Notes: a model not told the origin generated them from the sequence alone. Numbered from the stretch's first letter, positions 17,129 to 27,737 are shown. The stretch: DNA of 64,000 nucleotides from Candidatus Borrelia undatumii (GCF_020882015.2 NZ_CP086555.2:124001-188000), one strand, 5' to 3'. Numbers and translations: made by a program.

Positions 17129-19129
17129 TCACCTGCTTTGTCTTTGTAAGTTAAAAGATTTAAGAACTTCTTCCTGTTCCTTCGTTTTCTTCACGGTAAA
17201 ATCCAGAGTATTAAGTTCCCCCTCCACCTTTCTCTCGCGTTCTTCATATTTCTTCCTATAATCTTCAACCACGCTCTTCTGGTTGGGAATCTTAAGATCA
17301 TAACTCCTTACTTTATTGTAAATAAACCCCCCAGAACTAACCAAAGGAAATAGATAATCCCCAAGTATCTTAGCAAGTCCATCGTCATAAATTCGGTCTT
17401 CATTAAGATCAAACGCAAAAAGCTCCCTTACTGAACTAATATTGTCTCTTATTATCTCATTAAATTTTTTCTCATCAAGTTGTAAATAACGGGATAATCC
17501 ACCGGAAGACGAGATAGAGTTAGTAAACACTCCTATTTGACTTATTATAGAAAAATTAGGATCATTGGTTCTGTAGCTATTAAACATGATTGATTCCAGT
17601 TTTGCTTTAAGATTCTTTAGAGCAAATTCTGTCCTAAGAATTCCCAAGTTTTTGTAGGCCTCCTCTTTCCCTTCTTCACTCAAATAAGTCAATTCCTCTA
17701 ATACATCCGATTTCCTACCTTCTGTACTATCTTCATTGGAACTTACAATATTAATTTCAGCAAGGACTTCGTTATAGGCCACAAGGAAATCCAATAAAAG
17801 TTTTCTAATCCCCTCATAATCCGGCTCAACCTGAGCAATAATAACTTCTTCTGATGCTTTTTTCAAATTTAGCGTAACGTTAGGAACGAGATCATTAATG
17901 ACATTTGAATCTCGTTCAATATCTATCCCATCAAATCTTACCTTCGCATTCTCTGCAAAGCTTTTAGCATTTATTGGCAAATAACCATCCCTATTTCTTG
18001 GATCAAAAACCTCAATACCACGAATAGTGAACACCTTGTTATTAAGCCTATTCTCAATGTTTATTTCCTTTAAATCCAAAAGTGATCCAACTTCAACTTC
18101 AACCTTCTCAAATTCACTTGAAACATTTACTGGAGGCAATTCTAAAGATCCCGAATTACCGTGTATTTTAATCATATTCATTTGAATATATTTTTTTTCC
18201 CTTAAAGGTGGCTTATGATCAGGTCCAAGATTAATTATACTGTCCTCACCCTCAACCCTAGCATCTTCAAAAGTAGCCTCGCCGGGACTAAAAACAATTT
18301 CATTTAAAACGCCCTCATCTTCTGTGTCATGGTACTTAATCTCAAACTTAATTTTACTTCCACCGCTAATCTCAATATTTTCTGGAATGCTTATTGCAAT
18401 CTCAGAAAGAGGTTCCAATATAACACTGCTCTTATCAAGGGAAATATTATTGCTACTGTTCTGTTGCGTATTAACAATTTCTGCAGGATCTGGAGTAAAG
18501 TTCGTTTCAAGTTCACTTAAAATACCTATTCGCCTAGCAAGCCTTAAAGCTTCATCCTTCATAATAAGCTTATTAGATTCACCTTCTTTTAAAGACTGCA
18601 GAATTAGTCTACTATTCCCAGCATTATCACTTTTGACAACTTTTGCCGTTAAAAACCCCTTACCATAACTATTAATGTCTCTTACAAGAGATACAACATC
18701 ACCATTATTCTTAAACTTAATCTCTTTATTACCAACTAAAAATGTATAATCCCCTATAGGAACTTCAATTTCTTTCTGTTTAAAATTCGCGGACAAAAAC
18801 ACATCTGAACTAGCTGTTTGATTAACACTAATTTTATAAGTTTCATTTTTAGCCCCATAGCTAGCTGTCATAGAAAGCACATCACCGTTACTAGACTTCC
18901 CTGACATGTGATTGAAAGGGCTATTAAGAGATGTAATTTGCTTTGCAAGAGAATTTAGAGTAGAAACTTTTCTATTAATCACCTGCCAAGCACTTCTTTC
19001 CTGCTCTAGATGTTCAAGCTTTTTTAAGGATGTATCTATTTTAGCTTTATCGCCCTTAAGCATTGACTCGCGAATCTCTTTGGTATTATACTTACTGTCC
19101 ACGCCTGGAACGAAAAATCCGGAAGACAT
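17129..19129 (-). CDS. fliD: Flagellar filament cap protein FliD (hook-associated protein 2)
   Basis: FliD caps the filament tip and helps FlaB subunits fold in. The start MSSGFFVPGVDSKYNTKEI is typical of spirochaete FliD, followed by the coiled-coil N-domain (about 25-70), variable central beta domains and a C-terminal helical domain (RKKYEERERKVEGELNTLD...). The ATG at 19129 has AGGAGG 7 nt before it; the frame runs to 19159 but without a ribosome site. At 666 residues it is of usual Borrelia length. It is divergent from nagA and its end lies 106 nt before the flaB start. Confidence 0.94.
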   Translation of the reverse strand: MSSGFFVPGVDSKYNTKEIRESMLKGDKAKIDTSLKKLEHLEQERSAWQVINRKVSTLNSLAKQITSLNSPFNHMSGKSSNGDVLSMTASYGAKNETYKISVNQTASSDVFLSANFKQKEIEVPIGDYTFLVGNKEIKFKNNGDVVSLVRDINSYGKGFLTAKVVKSDNAGNSRLILQSLKEGESNKLIMKDEALRLARRIGILSELETNFTPDPAEIVNTQQNSSNNISLDKSSVILEPLSEIAISIPENIEISGGSKIKFEIKYHDTEDEGVLNEIVFSPGEATFEDARVEGEDSIINLGPDHKPPLREKKYIQMNMIKIHGNSGSLELPPVNVSSEFEKVEVEVGSLLDLKEINIENRLNNKVFTIRGIEVFDPRNRDGYLPINAKSFAENAKVRFDGIDIERDSNVINDLVPNVTLNLKKASEEVIIAQVEPDYEGIRKLLLDFLVAYNEVLAEINIVSSNEDSTEGRKSDVLEELTYLSEEGKEEAYKNLGILRTEFALKNLKAKLESIMFNSYRTNDPNFSIISQIGVFTNSISSSGGLSRYLQLDEKKFNEIIRDNISSVRELFAFDLNEDRIYDDGLAKILGDYLFPLVSSGGFIYNKVRSYDLKIPNQKSVVEDYRKKYEERERKVEGELNTLDFTVKKTKEQEEVLKSFNLQRQSR

Positions 19130-19290
19130 CAAGATACCTCCTGTGGAAAAGTTTAACACAGAAGGCTTGAAAACATTAATAACGAAATTTATCTAGAAAA
19201 CCAGCAAAGTTAGTGGTACATGCATCGGGGAATAAACGCTTTAAAAACACACCTGCTTATAGTAAAATTTAGGTTAATGGGAGAGTAAAT

Positions 19291-20496
19291 ATGGCAAATT
19301 TCTGCTTATTCAACTCAAAATCTGTGCTGACAGGAAATGACAAGATAGAAAATTCTGCTGTCCTTATCAAAGACGGCAGAATTTTTGATATCGTAACGGC
19401 CGACAGACTTGAAAAAATTAACCTAAAAGAATATGAAATGATCGACATTAAGGGCAACTATATAACACCGGGGCTTTATGATAACCACATACACGGCTTT
19501 TGCGGTTACGGAACTGATCAATGCTCAACAGATTCGATAATTCAAATGTCACATCATTTGGCGGAATATGGGGTGGTGGGCTTCCTGCCTACTCTTTATC
19601 CTCGTCCAATTGATGAAATGGTTGCAACGATTAAGGCATGCACGAACGCAATGGGTAAAGAGAAGGGCGCAAAAATTTTAGGACTTCATCTTGAGGGACC
19701 TTTTTTCTCTCCTGAAAAAAAGGGTGTCCATCCCGTCTCTTATCTCCAAGAACCAAGCATCGAAATCATGAAAAAATTCATAGACGCAGCAGGAGGAACT
19801 TTCACAGATTCTTTTGGAAGGAAAAAAACAAATATTGCTACAATGACGGTTGCCCCCGAGCTTAAGGGAATGAGGGAGCTTGCAATGTTTTGCATGGAGA
19901 ATAACATAACACTTCAGGCGGGGCACACTAATGCAAAATATGAAAACATGATTGAAGGTTTTCAAGTAGGCATACTTCATACAACTCACTTCTTCAACGC
20001 AATGTCAAAACTTGATCACAGAAACCCAAATGCGATAGGAGCCGTTTTAATTCATGGGGATATATCTTGCGAAATCATTGCTGACGGATATCATATTCAT
20101 CCAAAACTTGTTTTAATGCTTAGAAAGCTTAAAGATATAAGCAAATTGATTCTTGTAACCGACGGATTAACACCAACGCTACAATCGGTTGGAAAGTTAA
20201 TCGCAAATGGAGATGAAGTTTATCTTAAAGATGATGGATTGTTCCACACGGTAAAGAATGACACAATTGCAGGGTCAGCCCTTACGATGGTACAGGGTGT
20301 TAAAAACTTAGTAGAATTCGGATATAGCTTAAGTGACGCTATCCAGGCAAGTTCATACAATCCAATAAGAATAATTAATCTTGAAAAAAAGGGGTTAATA
20401 TGTCATGGCTATGATGCAAACATCAATGTTCTGGACAAGGATCTAAATCTAAAACTAACAATGATAGAATCGAGGATAATATTTAACAAACTTTGA
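19291..20496 (+). CDS. nagA: N-acetylglucosamine-6-phosphate deacetylase
   Basis: NagA removes acetate from GlcNAc-6-phosphate in the cytoplasm. The 401-residue amidohydrolase shows the metal and catalytic motifs: [16 protein letters not shown] near 63-78, [48 protein letters not shown] and VTDGLTPT (catalytic Asp). GGGAGAG precedes the ATG by about 6 nt. Together with nagB downstream it feeds chitobiose-derived or peptidoglycan-derived amino sugars into glycolysis, important for spirochaetes living in ticks. Confidence 0.96.
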   Translation: MANFCLFNSKSVLTGNDKIENSAVLIKDGRIFDIVTADRLEKINLKEYEMIDIKGNYITPGLYDNHIHGFCGYGTDQCSTDSIIQMSHHLAEYGVVGFLPTLYPRPIDEMVATIKACTNAMGKEKGAKILGLHLEGPFFSPEKKGVHPVSYLQEPSIEIMKKFIDAAGGTFTDSFGRKKTNIATMTVAPELKGMRELAMFCMENNITLQAGHTNAKYENMIEGFQVGILHTTHFFNAMSKLDHRNPNAIGAVLIHGDISCEIIADGYHIHPKLVLMLRKLKDISKLILVTDGLTPTLQSVGKLIANGDEVYLKDDGLFHTVKNDTIAGSALTMVQGVKNLVEFGYSLSDAIQASSYNPIRIINLEKKGLICHGYDANINVLDKDLNLKLTMIESRIIFNKL

Positions 20497-20528
20497 TTTT
20501 AATCATAAATACAAGGAGACGAAGAAAG

Positions 20529-21332
20529 ATGAGACTAATCATTAGACCCGAATATAGAGACATTTCAAGATGGGCAGCCAACCACGTGGCCATGAGGATA
20601 AAAGAATTTTCGCCAACAAAAGAAAAGCCATTTGTCTTGGGCCTTCCAACGGGTAGTTCTCCTCTTGGGATGTATAAAAACCTAATTGAAATGAATAAAC
20701 TTGGAAAAATTTCATTTGAAAACGTGGTTACATTTAATATGGACGAATATGTAGGATTAGATAAAAATCACCCCGAAAGTTACCACTCATTCATGTGGAG
20801 TAACTTTTTCTCCCATGTAGACATAAAAAATGAAAATGTACACATTCTAAATGGCAATGCTGCTGATCTTTATAAAGAGTGCAAAGATTATGAAAAGAAA
20901 ATTAAATCTTACGGCGGTATTGTACTTTTCGTGGGAGGAATTGGACCTGATGGCCATATTGCCTTCAATGAACCAGGGTCATCTCTTCAATCAAGAACAA
21001 GAATTAAAACCTTAACTAGAGACACAATCATCGCAAATTCAAGATTTTTCGACAATGATACCAACAAAGTTCCTAAAAGTGCATTAACTGTAGGGGTAGG
21101 GACGATTATGGACTCAAAAGAAGTATTAATTATTGTAAATGGATACAACAAGGCCAGAGCACTAAAACATGCAATTGAAAGCGGAGTTAATCATATGTGG
21201 ACAATTAGCGCTCTTCAATTACACGCAAAATCGATCATCATCTCGGACGAGTCTGCAACACACGAACTTAAAGTCGGCACGGTAAAATATTTCAACGACA
21301 TAGAAAGAGACAATTTTAACAACGAAATATAA
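20529..21332 (+). CDS. nagB: Glucosamine-6-phosphate deaminase
   Basis: NagB converts glucosamine-6-phosphate to fructose-6-phosphate and ammonia. Family motifs are present: [51 protein letters not shown] and the allosteric-type C-terminal region with [19 protein letters not shown] lies 9 nt before the ATG at 20529; an earlier in-frame start at 20493 overlaps the nagA stop and lacks a site. 267 residues, the normal length. In an operon with nagA, 32 nt apart. Confidence 0.96.
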   Translation: MRLIIRPEYRDISRWAANHVAMRIKEFSPTKEKPFVLGLPTGSSPLGMYKNLIEMNKLGKISFENVVTFNMDEYVGLDKNHPESYHSFMWSNFFSHVDIKNENVHILNGNAADLYKECKDYEKKIKSYGGIVLFVGGIGPDGHIAFNEPGSSLQSRTRIKTLTRDTIIANSRFFDNDTNKVPKSALTVGVGTIMDSKEVLIIVNGYNKARALKHAIESGVNHMWTISALQLHAKSIIISDESATHELKVGTVKYFNDIERDNFNNEI

Positions 21333-21356
21333 CAAACAATCGGAAACACACAACCC

Positions 21357-21400
21357 AGGCTGAGATCTACACTTCCTGTCCAGCCTAGTTGAAAGTTTTT
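21357..21400 (+). terminator. Possible nagB terminator
   Basis: AGGCTG (21357-21362) and CAGCCT (21381-21386) pair across an 18-nt loop, and a run of five T ends at 21400. The stem is short, so it is a weak candidate; it also lies in the sodA convergent gap. Confidence 0.4.
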
Positions 21401-21407
21401 AAAAAAA

Positions 21408-22019
21408 TTACTCTATTATCTCGTTGTACACTCTTGAGACTTCTTCCCAATTTAAAACCTTAAAAAATGCATCAAGGTAATCTGCTCTTCTATTTTGATA
21501 TTTAAGATAATATGCATGCTCCCAAACATCAACACCCAAAATAGGTTTATAATCTTCCATCAAAGGGCTATCCTGATTCGCCCTCGTTACTATTTGCAAC
21601 TCCTTTTTAGCATGAAGGACTAGCCATGCCCAACCACTTCCAAAAATCTTCATGGCCGAATCCTTTAAAAGCATCTTAAGCTTATCAAGGCTTCCAAAAG
21701 TAGCATTAACATGTTCTTCAAAATTTTCTAAAACATTATCCCTGTTTCCAGGCCTTAAAACTCTAAAATACATGCCATGGTTAGCATATCCACCGCCATT
21801 ATTTCTTACCGCTGTTTGCAATTCCTGAGGGAAACGTTGAATATTTTTTAATATACTTTCAATATCCTTAAAGTAATTTATTTCTGCTGTCTCAAGGGCA
21901 GAATTTAAATTTACTGTGTACGCATTATGATGTTTGCTATGGTGAATTTCCACAGTCATAGCATCAATATACGGCTCCAAAGCATCATATGCGTAACCAA
22001 GTTCCGGCAACTTAAACAC
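21408..22019 (-). CDS. sodA: Superoxide dismutase (Mn/Fe type)
   Basis: SodA dismutates superoxide in the cytoplasm; the Borrelia enzyme is known to use manganese, in line with the iron-free lifestyle. Ligand motifs are visible: [20 protein letters not shown], the [11 protein letters not shown] helix, and D-x-W-E-H in [17 protein letters not shown]. The start is taken as the GTG at 22019 ([19 protein letters not shown]), 5 nt after AAGGAGG; the frame is open further into the secA 3' end without a ribosome site. It follows secA by 13 nt and is probably co-transcribed with it. Confidence 0.95.
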   Translation of the reverse strand: MFKLPELGYAYDALEPYIDAMTVEIHHSKHHNAYTVNLNSALETAEINYFKDIESILKNIQRFPQELQTAVRNNGGGYANHGMYFRVLRPGNRDNVLENFEEHVNATFGSLDKLKMLLKDSAMKIFGSGWAWLVLHAKKELQIVTRANQDSPLMEDYKPILGVDVWEHAYYLKYQNRRADYLDAFFKVLNWEEVSRVYNEIIE

Positions 22020-22032
22020 AAAGTCCTCCTTT

Positions 22033-24729
22033 CTAGCCTTTTCCATGACAATTTTTATATTTCTTACCACTTCCACAATGACAAGGCTCATTTCTCCCTA
22101 TTTTGGGGCTTCTTCTAACTATTTGCACACTTTCAGAATTATCTCCTTCTCCAGAAACGAAATCTGAAAATTTCTTATGAGTGGCTCTTATCTTTTTAAG
22201 AGATTTTTTCTCATAATCATTAGAATCAACATCAACTTTCATTTGCAAAGTTCTTCTTATAGTCTCAACCTTAATATCTTTGACAAGCTCACTAAAAATC
22301 GCAAACCCCTCTTCCTTGTATTCAGTAATCGGGTTTTTATTTGCATAAGACCTAAGGTATACAGACTCCCTTAAAGAGTCAAGATTGGCAAGATGTTCTT
22401 GAAACTTAAGGTCAATATTTCTTAAATATTCATATCTTAAAAATTCATTTAAAAGCTCGGGCCCAATTAACTCTTCCTTTGCAACTAAATTAGCCCTTGC
22501 AACTTCCATTAATTTATTTTTCAAATCCAAAATATCCATACCCTCCACAGAGCCAATATCTCCCATCATGTGGGCAAAAACTGAATTTATTTCACTTAAA
22601 ACAGACCCCGTGACCACGTCACCCTTAACCTCATCAAACAAAAAATCAAGATATTCCCTTAAAGAAAGAAGAAGACGCTCCTTAATATTATCGTCAGCAA
22701 GAATTGAATCCCTTTGTGCATAAATAAATTCCCTATGTTTTGTTATAACATCATCATACTCCAAGAGGTGTTTTCTAATTTCAAAATTCCTATCTTCAAC
22801 TCTCTTTTGCGCATTAACTAGGGATCTTGTCAGCAAAGAATGCGCAATGGGTTCCCCTGTAGCCATACCAAGCTTCCCCATTAACGACCTCAAACTATCC
22901 CCTGCAAAAAGACGCATCAAATCGTCTTCAAGAGACACATAAAACCTTGACCGACCTGCATCTCCCTGTCTCCCCCCCCGACCCCTGAGTTGATTATCTA
23001 TTCTTCTTGACTCATGCCGTTCACTACCAATAACATAAAGACCGCCAAGCTTCTTCACTTCTTCATAATCTTTAAGATACTGATCTCTTTCCTCACGAAC
23101 AGCTCTTTGAAACTCTTCAAGACTTGCTCCCGTTCCAATCTTTTTACGCACTCGATGCTCAAGATTACCTCCAAGCTTAATGTCAGTCCCTCTACCAGCC
23201 ATATTGGTAGCAATAGTAACAGAGTGCTTTGCCCCCGCTTCAGCAATAATTAAAGCCTCACGGAAATGATTTTTCGCATTAAGTACCTCATGTCTAATCC
23301 CTTTATTTTTAAACATGTTTGACAAAATCTCAGATTTCTCAATAGAAACCGTTCCAACAAGCACGGGCTGTCCCCTCTTGTAAGCCTCATAAACTTCCTC
23401 AGTAATAGCATTAAACTTGAACTCTTCAGTATAATAAATAACGTCATCTTCATCTATCCTTGCCACCATCCTATTAGTAGGAACAACCACAACATCAAGG
23501 TTATATATCCTATGAAATTCCTTAGCTTCCGTATCAGCCGTACCTGTCATACCAGAGATCTTCTTAAACATCCTAAAAAGATTCTGAAATGTAATTGTCG
23601 CCATAGTTTTATTTTCACTAGCAACCTTAACACCCTCTTTAGCTTCAATAGCCTGGTGCAAACCATCAGAATATCTTCGCCCCGCCAAAATACGACCCGT
23701 AAACTCATCAACAATCTCAACGCCAGAATCCCCAACAATGTATTCCCTATCTTTTAAAAAAAGCAAATGGGCTTTCAAGGCCTGGGTCATATAGTGGACG
23801 TAGTTAAAATTAGGGTCAACATACATAGATCCCTTAATTATGCCCCTTGAAACCAAAATCTTCTCAAGGTTATTTAACCCATTCACAGTAAAAGATATCC
23901 TCTTGCCTTTCTCATCAACAGTAAAATCACCATCAAGATCATCAATCTCTAACGGATAGTCTCCCGTTTTTGGATCCCTAGAACATTCTTTCAAAAGGGA
24001 TACAAGAGAATTAACTTCAAGGTAAGCCCTAGTATCCCCCTCAGTAGATCCTGAAATAATTAAAGGCGTTCTGGCCTCATCAATCAAAATGGAGTCGATC
24101 TCGTCAATGATACAGTAATTAAAACTTCTTAAAGATTTTTGAGCCAAATCAAATCGCATATTATCTCTTAAATAATCAAACCCGAGTTCATTGTTTGTAA
24201 CATAAGTAATATCTTTACCATATTCCACTTTTCTTCTGGCATGATCCATATCAGACAGTACAACACCAACGCTAACCCCCAAAAGATCAAAAACTGGTCT
24301 CATCCAATTCGAATCACGCTCAGCAAGATAATCATTAACAGTAACGATAATAACCCCATTGTCTGTTAAACTATTCAGATAAGCAGCCTGTACAGAAGAC
24401 AAAGTCTTACCCTCTCCAGTTTTCATTTCTATTATCTTACCCTGATGAAGTGCAAGCCCTGCAATAATCTGAACGTCATAAGGCCTTTCTTTAAGACGCC
24501 TTCTAGCAGCTTCCCTGGAAAGAGCAAAAGCCCTCTCTAATATATCCTCTAAAGTCTTACCCTTCTTAAGTTCACTTTTAAACCTCCCCGTCTCTTTACT
24601 AAAGTCTTCATCTGCTAAAGAAAGTGCCCAAGGCTCAAGTCTATTAATATTCCTTAAAGCAGGAAGATAATTTTTCAAATCCCTTTTACTCTTTGAGCCA
24701 ACAGCCGCCTCAAGTATTGCTCTTAACAT
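22033..24729 (-). CDS. secA: Preprotein translocase ATPase SecA
   Basis: SecA drives post-translational export through SecYEG. The start [22 protein letters not shown] at 24729 matches other Borrelia SecA; the frame is open upstream without support. Visible are Walker [13 protein letters not shown] (Walker B), [23 protein letters not shown], the [13 protein letters not shown] motif VI and the C-terminal zinc/SecB-type tail with [13 protein letters not shown]. About 898 residues. The motif VI codons contain a run of eight G (22972-22979 on the plus strand as C). sodA follows by 13 nt. Confidence 0.97.
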   Translation of the reverse strand: MLRAILEAAVGSKSKRDLKNYLPALRNINRLEPWALSLADEDFSKETGRFKSELKKGKTLEDILERAFALSREAARRRLKERPYDVQIIAGLALHQGKIIEMKTGEGKTLSSVQAAYLNSLTDNGVIIVTVNDYLAERDSNWMRPVFDLLGVSVGVVLSDMDHARRKVEYGKDITYVTNNELGFDYLRDNMRFDLAQKSLRSFNYCIIDEIDSILIDEARTPLIISGSTEGDTRAYLEVNSLVSLLKECSRDPKTGDYPLEIDDLDGDFTVDEKGKRISFTVNGLNNLEKILVSRGIIKGSMYVDPNFNYVHYMTQALKAHLLFLKDREYIVGDSGVEIVDEFTGRILAGRRYSDGLHQAIEAKEGVKVASENKTMATITFQNLFRMFKKISGMTGTADTEAKEFHRIYNLDVVVVPTNRMVARIDEDDVIYYTEEFKFNAITEEVYEAYKRGQPVLVGTVSIEKSEILSNMFKNKGIRHEVLNAKNHFREALIIAEAGAKHSVTIATNMAGRGTDIKLGGNLEHRVRKKIGTGASLEEFQRAVREERDQYLKDYEEVKKLGGLYVIGSERHESRRIDNQLRGRGGRQGDAGRSRFYVSLEDDLMRLFAGDSLRSLMGKLGMATGEPIAHSLLTRSLVNAQKRVEDRNFEIRKHLLEYDDVITKHREFIYAQRDSILADDNIKERLLLSLREYLDFLFDEVKGDVVTGSVLSEINSVFAHMMGDIGSVEGMDILDLKNKLMEVARANLVAKEELIGPELLNEFLRYEYLRNIDLKFQEHLANLDSLRESVYLRSYANKNPITEYKEEGFAIFSELVKDIKVETIRRTLQMKVDVDSNDYEKKSLKKIRATHKKFSDFVSGEGDNSESVQIVRRSPKIGRNEPCHCGSGKKYKNCHGKG

Positions 24730-24754
24730 ATTAGGTATCAATTCTCCCAAATAA

Positions 24755-24784
24755 TTGACTTTTAACCATTTAAAATAATACCAT
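24755..24784. promoter_or_regulatory. Divergent promoters of secA and the lipoprotein gene
   Basis: Minus strand: TGGTATTAT (extended -10) at 24775-24783 directed at secA. Plus strand: TTGACT at 24755-24760 with TACCAT at 24779-24784 (18-bp spacing) directed at the gene starting at 24792. The two -10 regions overlap, so the promoters would compete for polymerase. Confidence 0.45.
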
Positions 24785-24791
24785 CTAAACA

Positions 24792-25928
24792 ATGAGAAAG
24801 TTTCACAAAGCCTGCATACTAACTTTACTCCCTGCAATTATATCATGCAACGCTGAAACTTTAAATGAACTAGGAGAGAAGCAATTTAAAATACCATTTG
24901 GGACACTACCTGGAGAAATTGCGCCACTTGAGGATAAATTTAAAAACTCAAGCTTTGATATTAAAACATACAATGGCCTTGTCTACATTGTGGAGACAAA
25001 AACAAACAAACTGATGATTTTTAACTCTTATGGAAAATTAATTCAGGCTTACCAAAATGGGGTATTTGACACAAATCATGATCTTAAAATCAAAAACGTA
25101 GATTTTAAAAACGTCCAGGCCATATATCCATCAAAGGATTTTATTGTAGTATCAGACATACTAGAGAGTGGAAAATCTAAATTTGACGAGAAGGAAAATA
25201 TTGCATACTTCACGAAAATACTTATCCTAAATAAAGATCTATCCATAGAGGTGCTGGGTCAGGAGGGTAAAAATGGAACACCGTTTCCACAAGTTTACGA
25301 TATAAACATTGATGACGGAAATCATATTGCTGTAATAACAATATATAGCGAAGGGTATATTATATATTCTTATGACAACAATTTGTTACCCCTTTATAAG
25401 ATTTATGTTAACAAACACATGCTACAAATACCTGATGAAGAAACCAGGAAGTATAATATATCAATAGACAAGGTATTCTTTGAAGTAGGAAAGAAAGTCA
25501 TTTATGTAAAGACAACCTATTACGAAAATATAGGAACCACTGAAAACATTAACGACCTTGGGGTTAGAATTAAAAACCAATATTTCTACACGATAAATCT
25601 GGACAAAAATAAAAAATTTGAAATAAAAGACCGAATTACCCTACCTAAAAATTTATTAGACGATCAACAAGAAAGCTTCATCAATATCATCGGAATTCAA
25701 AAAGATAGAGTAATAGCGTCAACCAACATAAAAACCCTACTTAATACTTTAATATGGAGTCTTGACAATAAGGGGCAAATTAAAGAACAGATGGTTTTAA
25801 TTGAACCTCCGAACCTCACGTTTCTTGCCGAAAGTTTGTCTAGGGATGGAATACTCAGCATACTTTATGGTGAGAAAAGCGGAGTAAGTGTTTATTGGTG
25901 GAACTTAAACACCCTGCTAAAGCAATGA
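24792..25928 (+). CDS. Putative lipoprotein, function unknown
   Basis: The 378-residue protein begins with MRKFHKACILTLLPAIISC, a short signal with a lipobox-like IISC, so it is probably lipidated. The body has alternating hydrophobic strands and repeated short segments (YNGLVYIVETKTNKLMIFNSYGK, then similar GNHIAVITIYSEGYIIYSYDN), suggesting a beta-propeller of the NHL/6-bladed type. By gene order it matches BB0155. It starts only 62 nt from the divergent secA start; no Shine-Dalgarno is evident. It heads a three-gene run with the next two genes. Confidence 0.75.
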   Translation: MRKFHKACILTLLPAIISCNAETLNELGEKQFKIPFGTLPGEIAPLEDKFKNSSFDIKTYNGLVYIVETKTNKLMIFNSYGKLIQAYQNGVFDTNHDLKIKNVDFKNVQAIYPSKDFIVVSDILESGKSKFDEKENIAYFTKILILNKDLSIEVLGQEGKNGTPFPQVYDINIDDGNHIAVITIYSEGYIIYSYDNNLLPLYKIYVNKHMLQIPDEETRKYNISIDKVFFEVGKKVIYVKTTYYENIGTTENINDLGVRIKNQYFYTINLDKNKKFEIKDRITLPKNLLDDQQESFINIIGIQKDRVIASTNIKTLLNTLIWSLDNKGQIKEQMVLIEPPNLTFLAESLSRDGILSILYGEKSGVSVYWWNLNTLLKQ

Positions 25929-25946
25929 ACCTAGGAACCAATACCT

Positions 25947-26369
25947 ATGAGGAACAAAGTTCGCAAAACAGATGAACAAAGCAAATACAAACGGAGAACA
26001 GCGAAACACTTAACCACAGGGGTGATTTTCGTTATAATGCTATTTGTTATCAAAATAGCATTAATTCCCGAACTTGCAAAATCAAAGTTAAAGTATGAAC
26101 CCAAGATAACAATAGAGTATACAAAGGGAAATAAAAGCTTATCTCTTAAAATCAATATCCAAAGCCAAGATAAGGATCCGGGAAAAGTTAGTCTAGATAT
26201 ATACCTAGACAATAAGCTTATTGAAAATAATGTGATTTACATAGACAAGATCAATTATACTTTATATACTAATGTTGAATACAGAAATGAGACTTTATTA
26301 AGTGTAGTTCTGATAAACAAAAGAGGGGATCGGGTCTACTTTAGTGAGCCGTTGAATTTTGGGGGGTGA
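25947..26369 (+). CDS. Single-pass membrane protein, function unknown
   Basis: The 140-residue protein has a Lys/Arg-rich N-terminus (about 1-22), one membrane segment (about 23-43) and a beta-rich extracytoplasmic part resembling an immunoglobulin-like fold (YEPKITIEYTKGNKSLSLKI...). The charge pattern puts the N-terminus inside. It follows the lipoprotein gene by 18 nt and is followed after 3 nt by another membrane protein, so the three are likely one unit. By position it is BB0156-like. I do not recognise a function. Confidence 0.7.
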   Translation: MRNKVRKTDEQSKYKRRTAKHLTTGVIFVIMLFVIKIALIPELAKSKLKYEPKITIEYTKGNKSLSLKINIQSQDKDPGKVSLDIYLDNKLIENNVIYIDKINYTLYTNVEYRNETLLSVVLINKRGDRVYFSEPLNFGG

Positions 26370-26372
26370 GCG

Positions 26373-26789
26373 ATGTTGCAGATATATTTTATATCAGTCT
26401 TACTTAATGTATTGGGGGGCATAGTGCTGGCATTTCCAATTTTAAGAGAGAGATTTAAGTTTTTCGTTGTATTTGAGGAATTTGTAAATCTAATCAACAA
26501 TAACAAGAATGTAAGAGGCATTTTCGGTACAGTATTTCTGGTAGCTAGCATCTTTGAAACAATCAAGCCTTATGGTTTGCCTATAATTGGAAATTTACTC
26601 CCTGCTGTTAGTTTATTCCTTATAGGATTTATCTTCTTTTTAAGTCAAAAGATTCCGGCAAACATCCAAAATAACAAAGAATATGGAAGATTTAAATCTT
26701 TACTTGAAAGCAATAAAAAATTAGTGGGAATCTTTTCAATAATTATTGGAATAATTCATTTTTTTGCAGCCGAAGTGCCTTTGCTGTAA
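26373..26789 (+). CDS. Multi-pass membrane protein, function unknown
   Basis: A 138-residue protein with three or four hydrophobic segments (about 2-20, 44-66, 69-87, 115-134). GGGGGGTGA lies 3-8 nt before the ATG and overlaps the end of the previous gene, which suggests translational coupling. It resembles small conserved membrane proteins of Borrelia (BB0157 position) with no assigned role. Confidence 0.7.
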   Translation: MLQIYFISVLLNVLGGIVLAFPILRERFKFFVVFEEFVNLINNNKNVRGIFGTVFLVASIFETIKPYGLPIIGNLLPAVSLFLIGFIFFLSQKIPANIQNNKEYGRFKSLLESNKKLVGIFSIIIGIIHFFAAEVPLL

Positions 26790-26848
26790 TTCATATCGAT
26801 ATAACATCTACAATTTTAATTAAATTTCTACAATAATTAGTTAGAAAT

Positions 26849-26877
26849 TTGTGCAATCGTGTTATCATCTTTAACAT
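26849..26877 (+). promoter_or_regulatory. Candidate promoter of the lipoprotein operon leader
   Basis: TTGTGC (26849-26854), a 17-bp spacer and TAACAT (26872-26877). The expected start is near 26884, inside the first bases of the hairpin described next, so the RNA would begin with that hairpin. Confidence 0.4.
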
Positions 26878-26881
26878 TATT

Positions 26882-26913
26882 GTATAAGTCTAAAGTAGTA
26901 ATACTTCTTATAC
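26882..26913 (+). promoter_or_regulatory. 5'-leader hairpin
   Basis: GTATAAG pairs with CTTATAC and, inside, AAGTA pairs with TACTT around a GTAA loop; a 4-nt TCTA bulge lies on the 5' side. The 12-bp stem is not followed by a T-run, so it is not a terminator. The ribosome site of the small leader ORF follows immediately (AAGAAGGAGA at 26914-26923). Confidence 0.55.
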
Positions 26914-26925
26914 AAGAAGGAGAAT

Positions 26926-26979
26926 ATGACAACTCAATTTATGCATTTAGTCCTAAATACATTTAACGCTATTGCCTAG
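26926..26979 (+). CDS. Small leader ORF (17 codons)
   Basis: ATG at 26926 follows AAGGAGA by 2-5 nt and the frame reads MTTQFMHLVLNTFNAIA then TAG. The ribosome site is among the best in the window, better than that of many real genes. The ORF ends 29 nt before the lipoprotein gene. It could be a regulatory leader peptide or a small membrane peptide; the sequence is not rich in one amino acid, so classical attenuation is not indicated. Not provable from one genome. Confidence 0.4.
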   Translation: MTTQFMHLVLNTFNAIA

Positions 26980-27008
26980 ATGAATAGTCATAAAAGGAGA
27001 AAAATATT

Positions 27009-27737
27009 ATGCCAAACAAAACAAATGTTCAATTTCTCGTTTTTCCTATGTTAACTTTATTAGCAATTGGGTGTTCCTTTTTCAGAGGGCCCCAAGAGGT
27101 TGACTTTAATGGAAAAGAAATTGGAATACAAACGGGTAATCAAAAAGTAGAATTCATAGATGGAGAAAAGTATGTAGAAAAATTACCCGTAATAAATCAA
27201 AGTGCAACTGTAGCCTGGAAAAAAACAAAAGCAATGCCAATTTTTGATAAAAAGGGACAAGAAATTCCTGCTCTTAAAGGAAAAGTGGGATATGCCTATG
27301 TAGTCTCTCCTATTAAGATGAATGAAGAAATAAGCGACAACGTCTCATTTTTTATTCTTATTGAAACCACTGCGAAGGGAGACACAGAATATACGGTTGA
27401 CGATTTAAGACTAATAACGTCTGGCAGTAACTTAAAAATTAAAGATTCCATCTTATTCCCACCTGAGACATCAGGGGAAGAAGGCTACGTGACCTCTTTC
27501 CCTTTTGGACAACCAATAACTAATGAAGTCAAATTAGCGTTCGATAATACATATATAGACAATAAATGGACTTACATGATCGCCAAACTAACTTTGAAAA
27601 ACAAAAAAACTCAAAGATTAGAAACTTATGAAATATCCCTTAATTCACAATTTGTGAATGATCTTCTAAAAGAGGTTGTCCGATTACATCCAGATATAAA
27701 AGAAAAAAATCATGATTTATTTGAAGACTTAAAATAA
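27009..27737 (+). CDS. Putative lipoprotein (BB0158/S2-like), paralogue of the next gene
   Basis: The 242-residue precursor starts MPNKTNVQFLVFPMLTLLAIGC; the lipobox LAIGC puts the lipidated Cys at about 22. The C-terminal half (WTYMIAKLTLKNKK...YEISLNSQFVNDLLKEV) matches the following gene's product (WYYIIARITVRNKK...YKIRINPKVYNEFQKEL) by eye, so the two are paralogues. AAAGGAGA precedes the ATG. A strong terminator follows at once, so it is transcribed apart from its paralogue. Related genes are described in B. burgdorferi as S2-like antigens; role unknown, surface exposure possible. Confidence 0.8.
   Translation: MPNKTNVQFLVFPMLTLLAIGCSFFRGPQEVDFNGKEIGIQTGNQKVEFIDGEKYVEKLPVINQSATVAWKKTKAMPIFDKKGQEIPALKGKVGYAYVVSPIKMNEEISDNVSFFILIETTAKGDTEYTVDDLRLITSGSNLKIKDSILFPPETSGEEGYVTSFPFGQPITNEVKLAFDNTYIDNKWTYMIAKLTLKNKKTQRLETYEISLNSQFVNDLLKEVVRLHPDIKEKNHDLFEDLK

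Noticed and set aside
26336-26566. Minus-strand 76-codon frame opposite the two small membrane-protein genes
   Set aside because: Both plus-strand genes have ribosome sites and membrane-protein patterns; the minus frame is a shadow.
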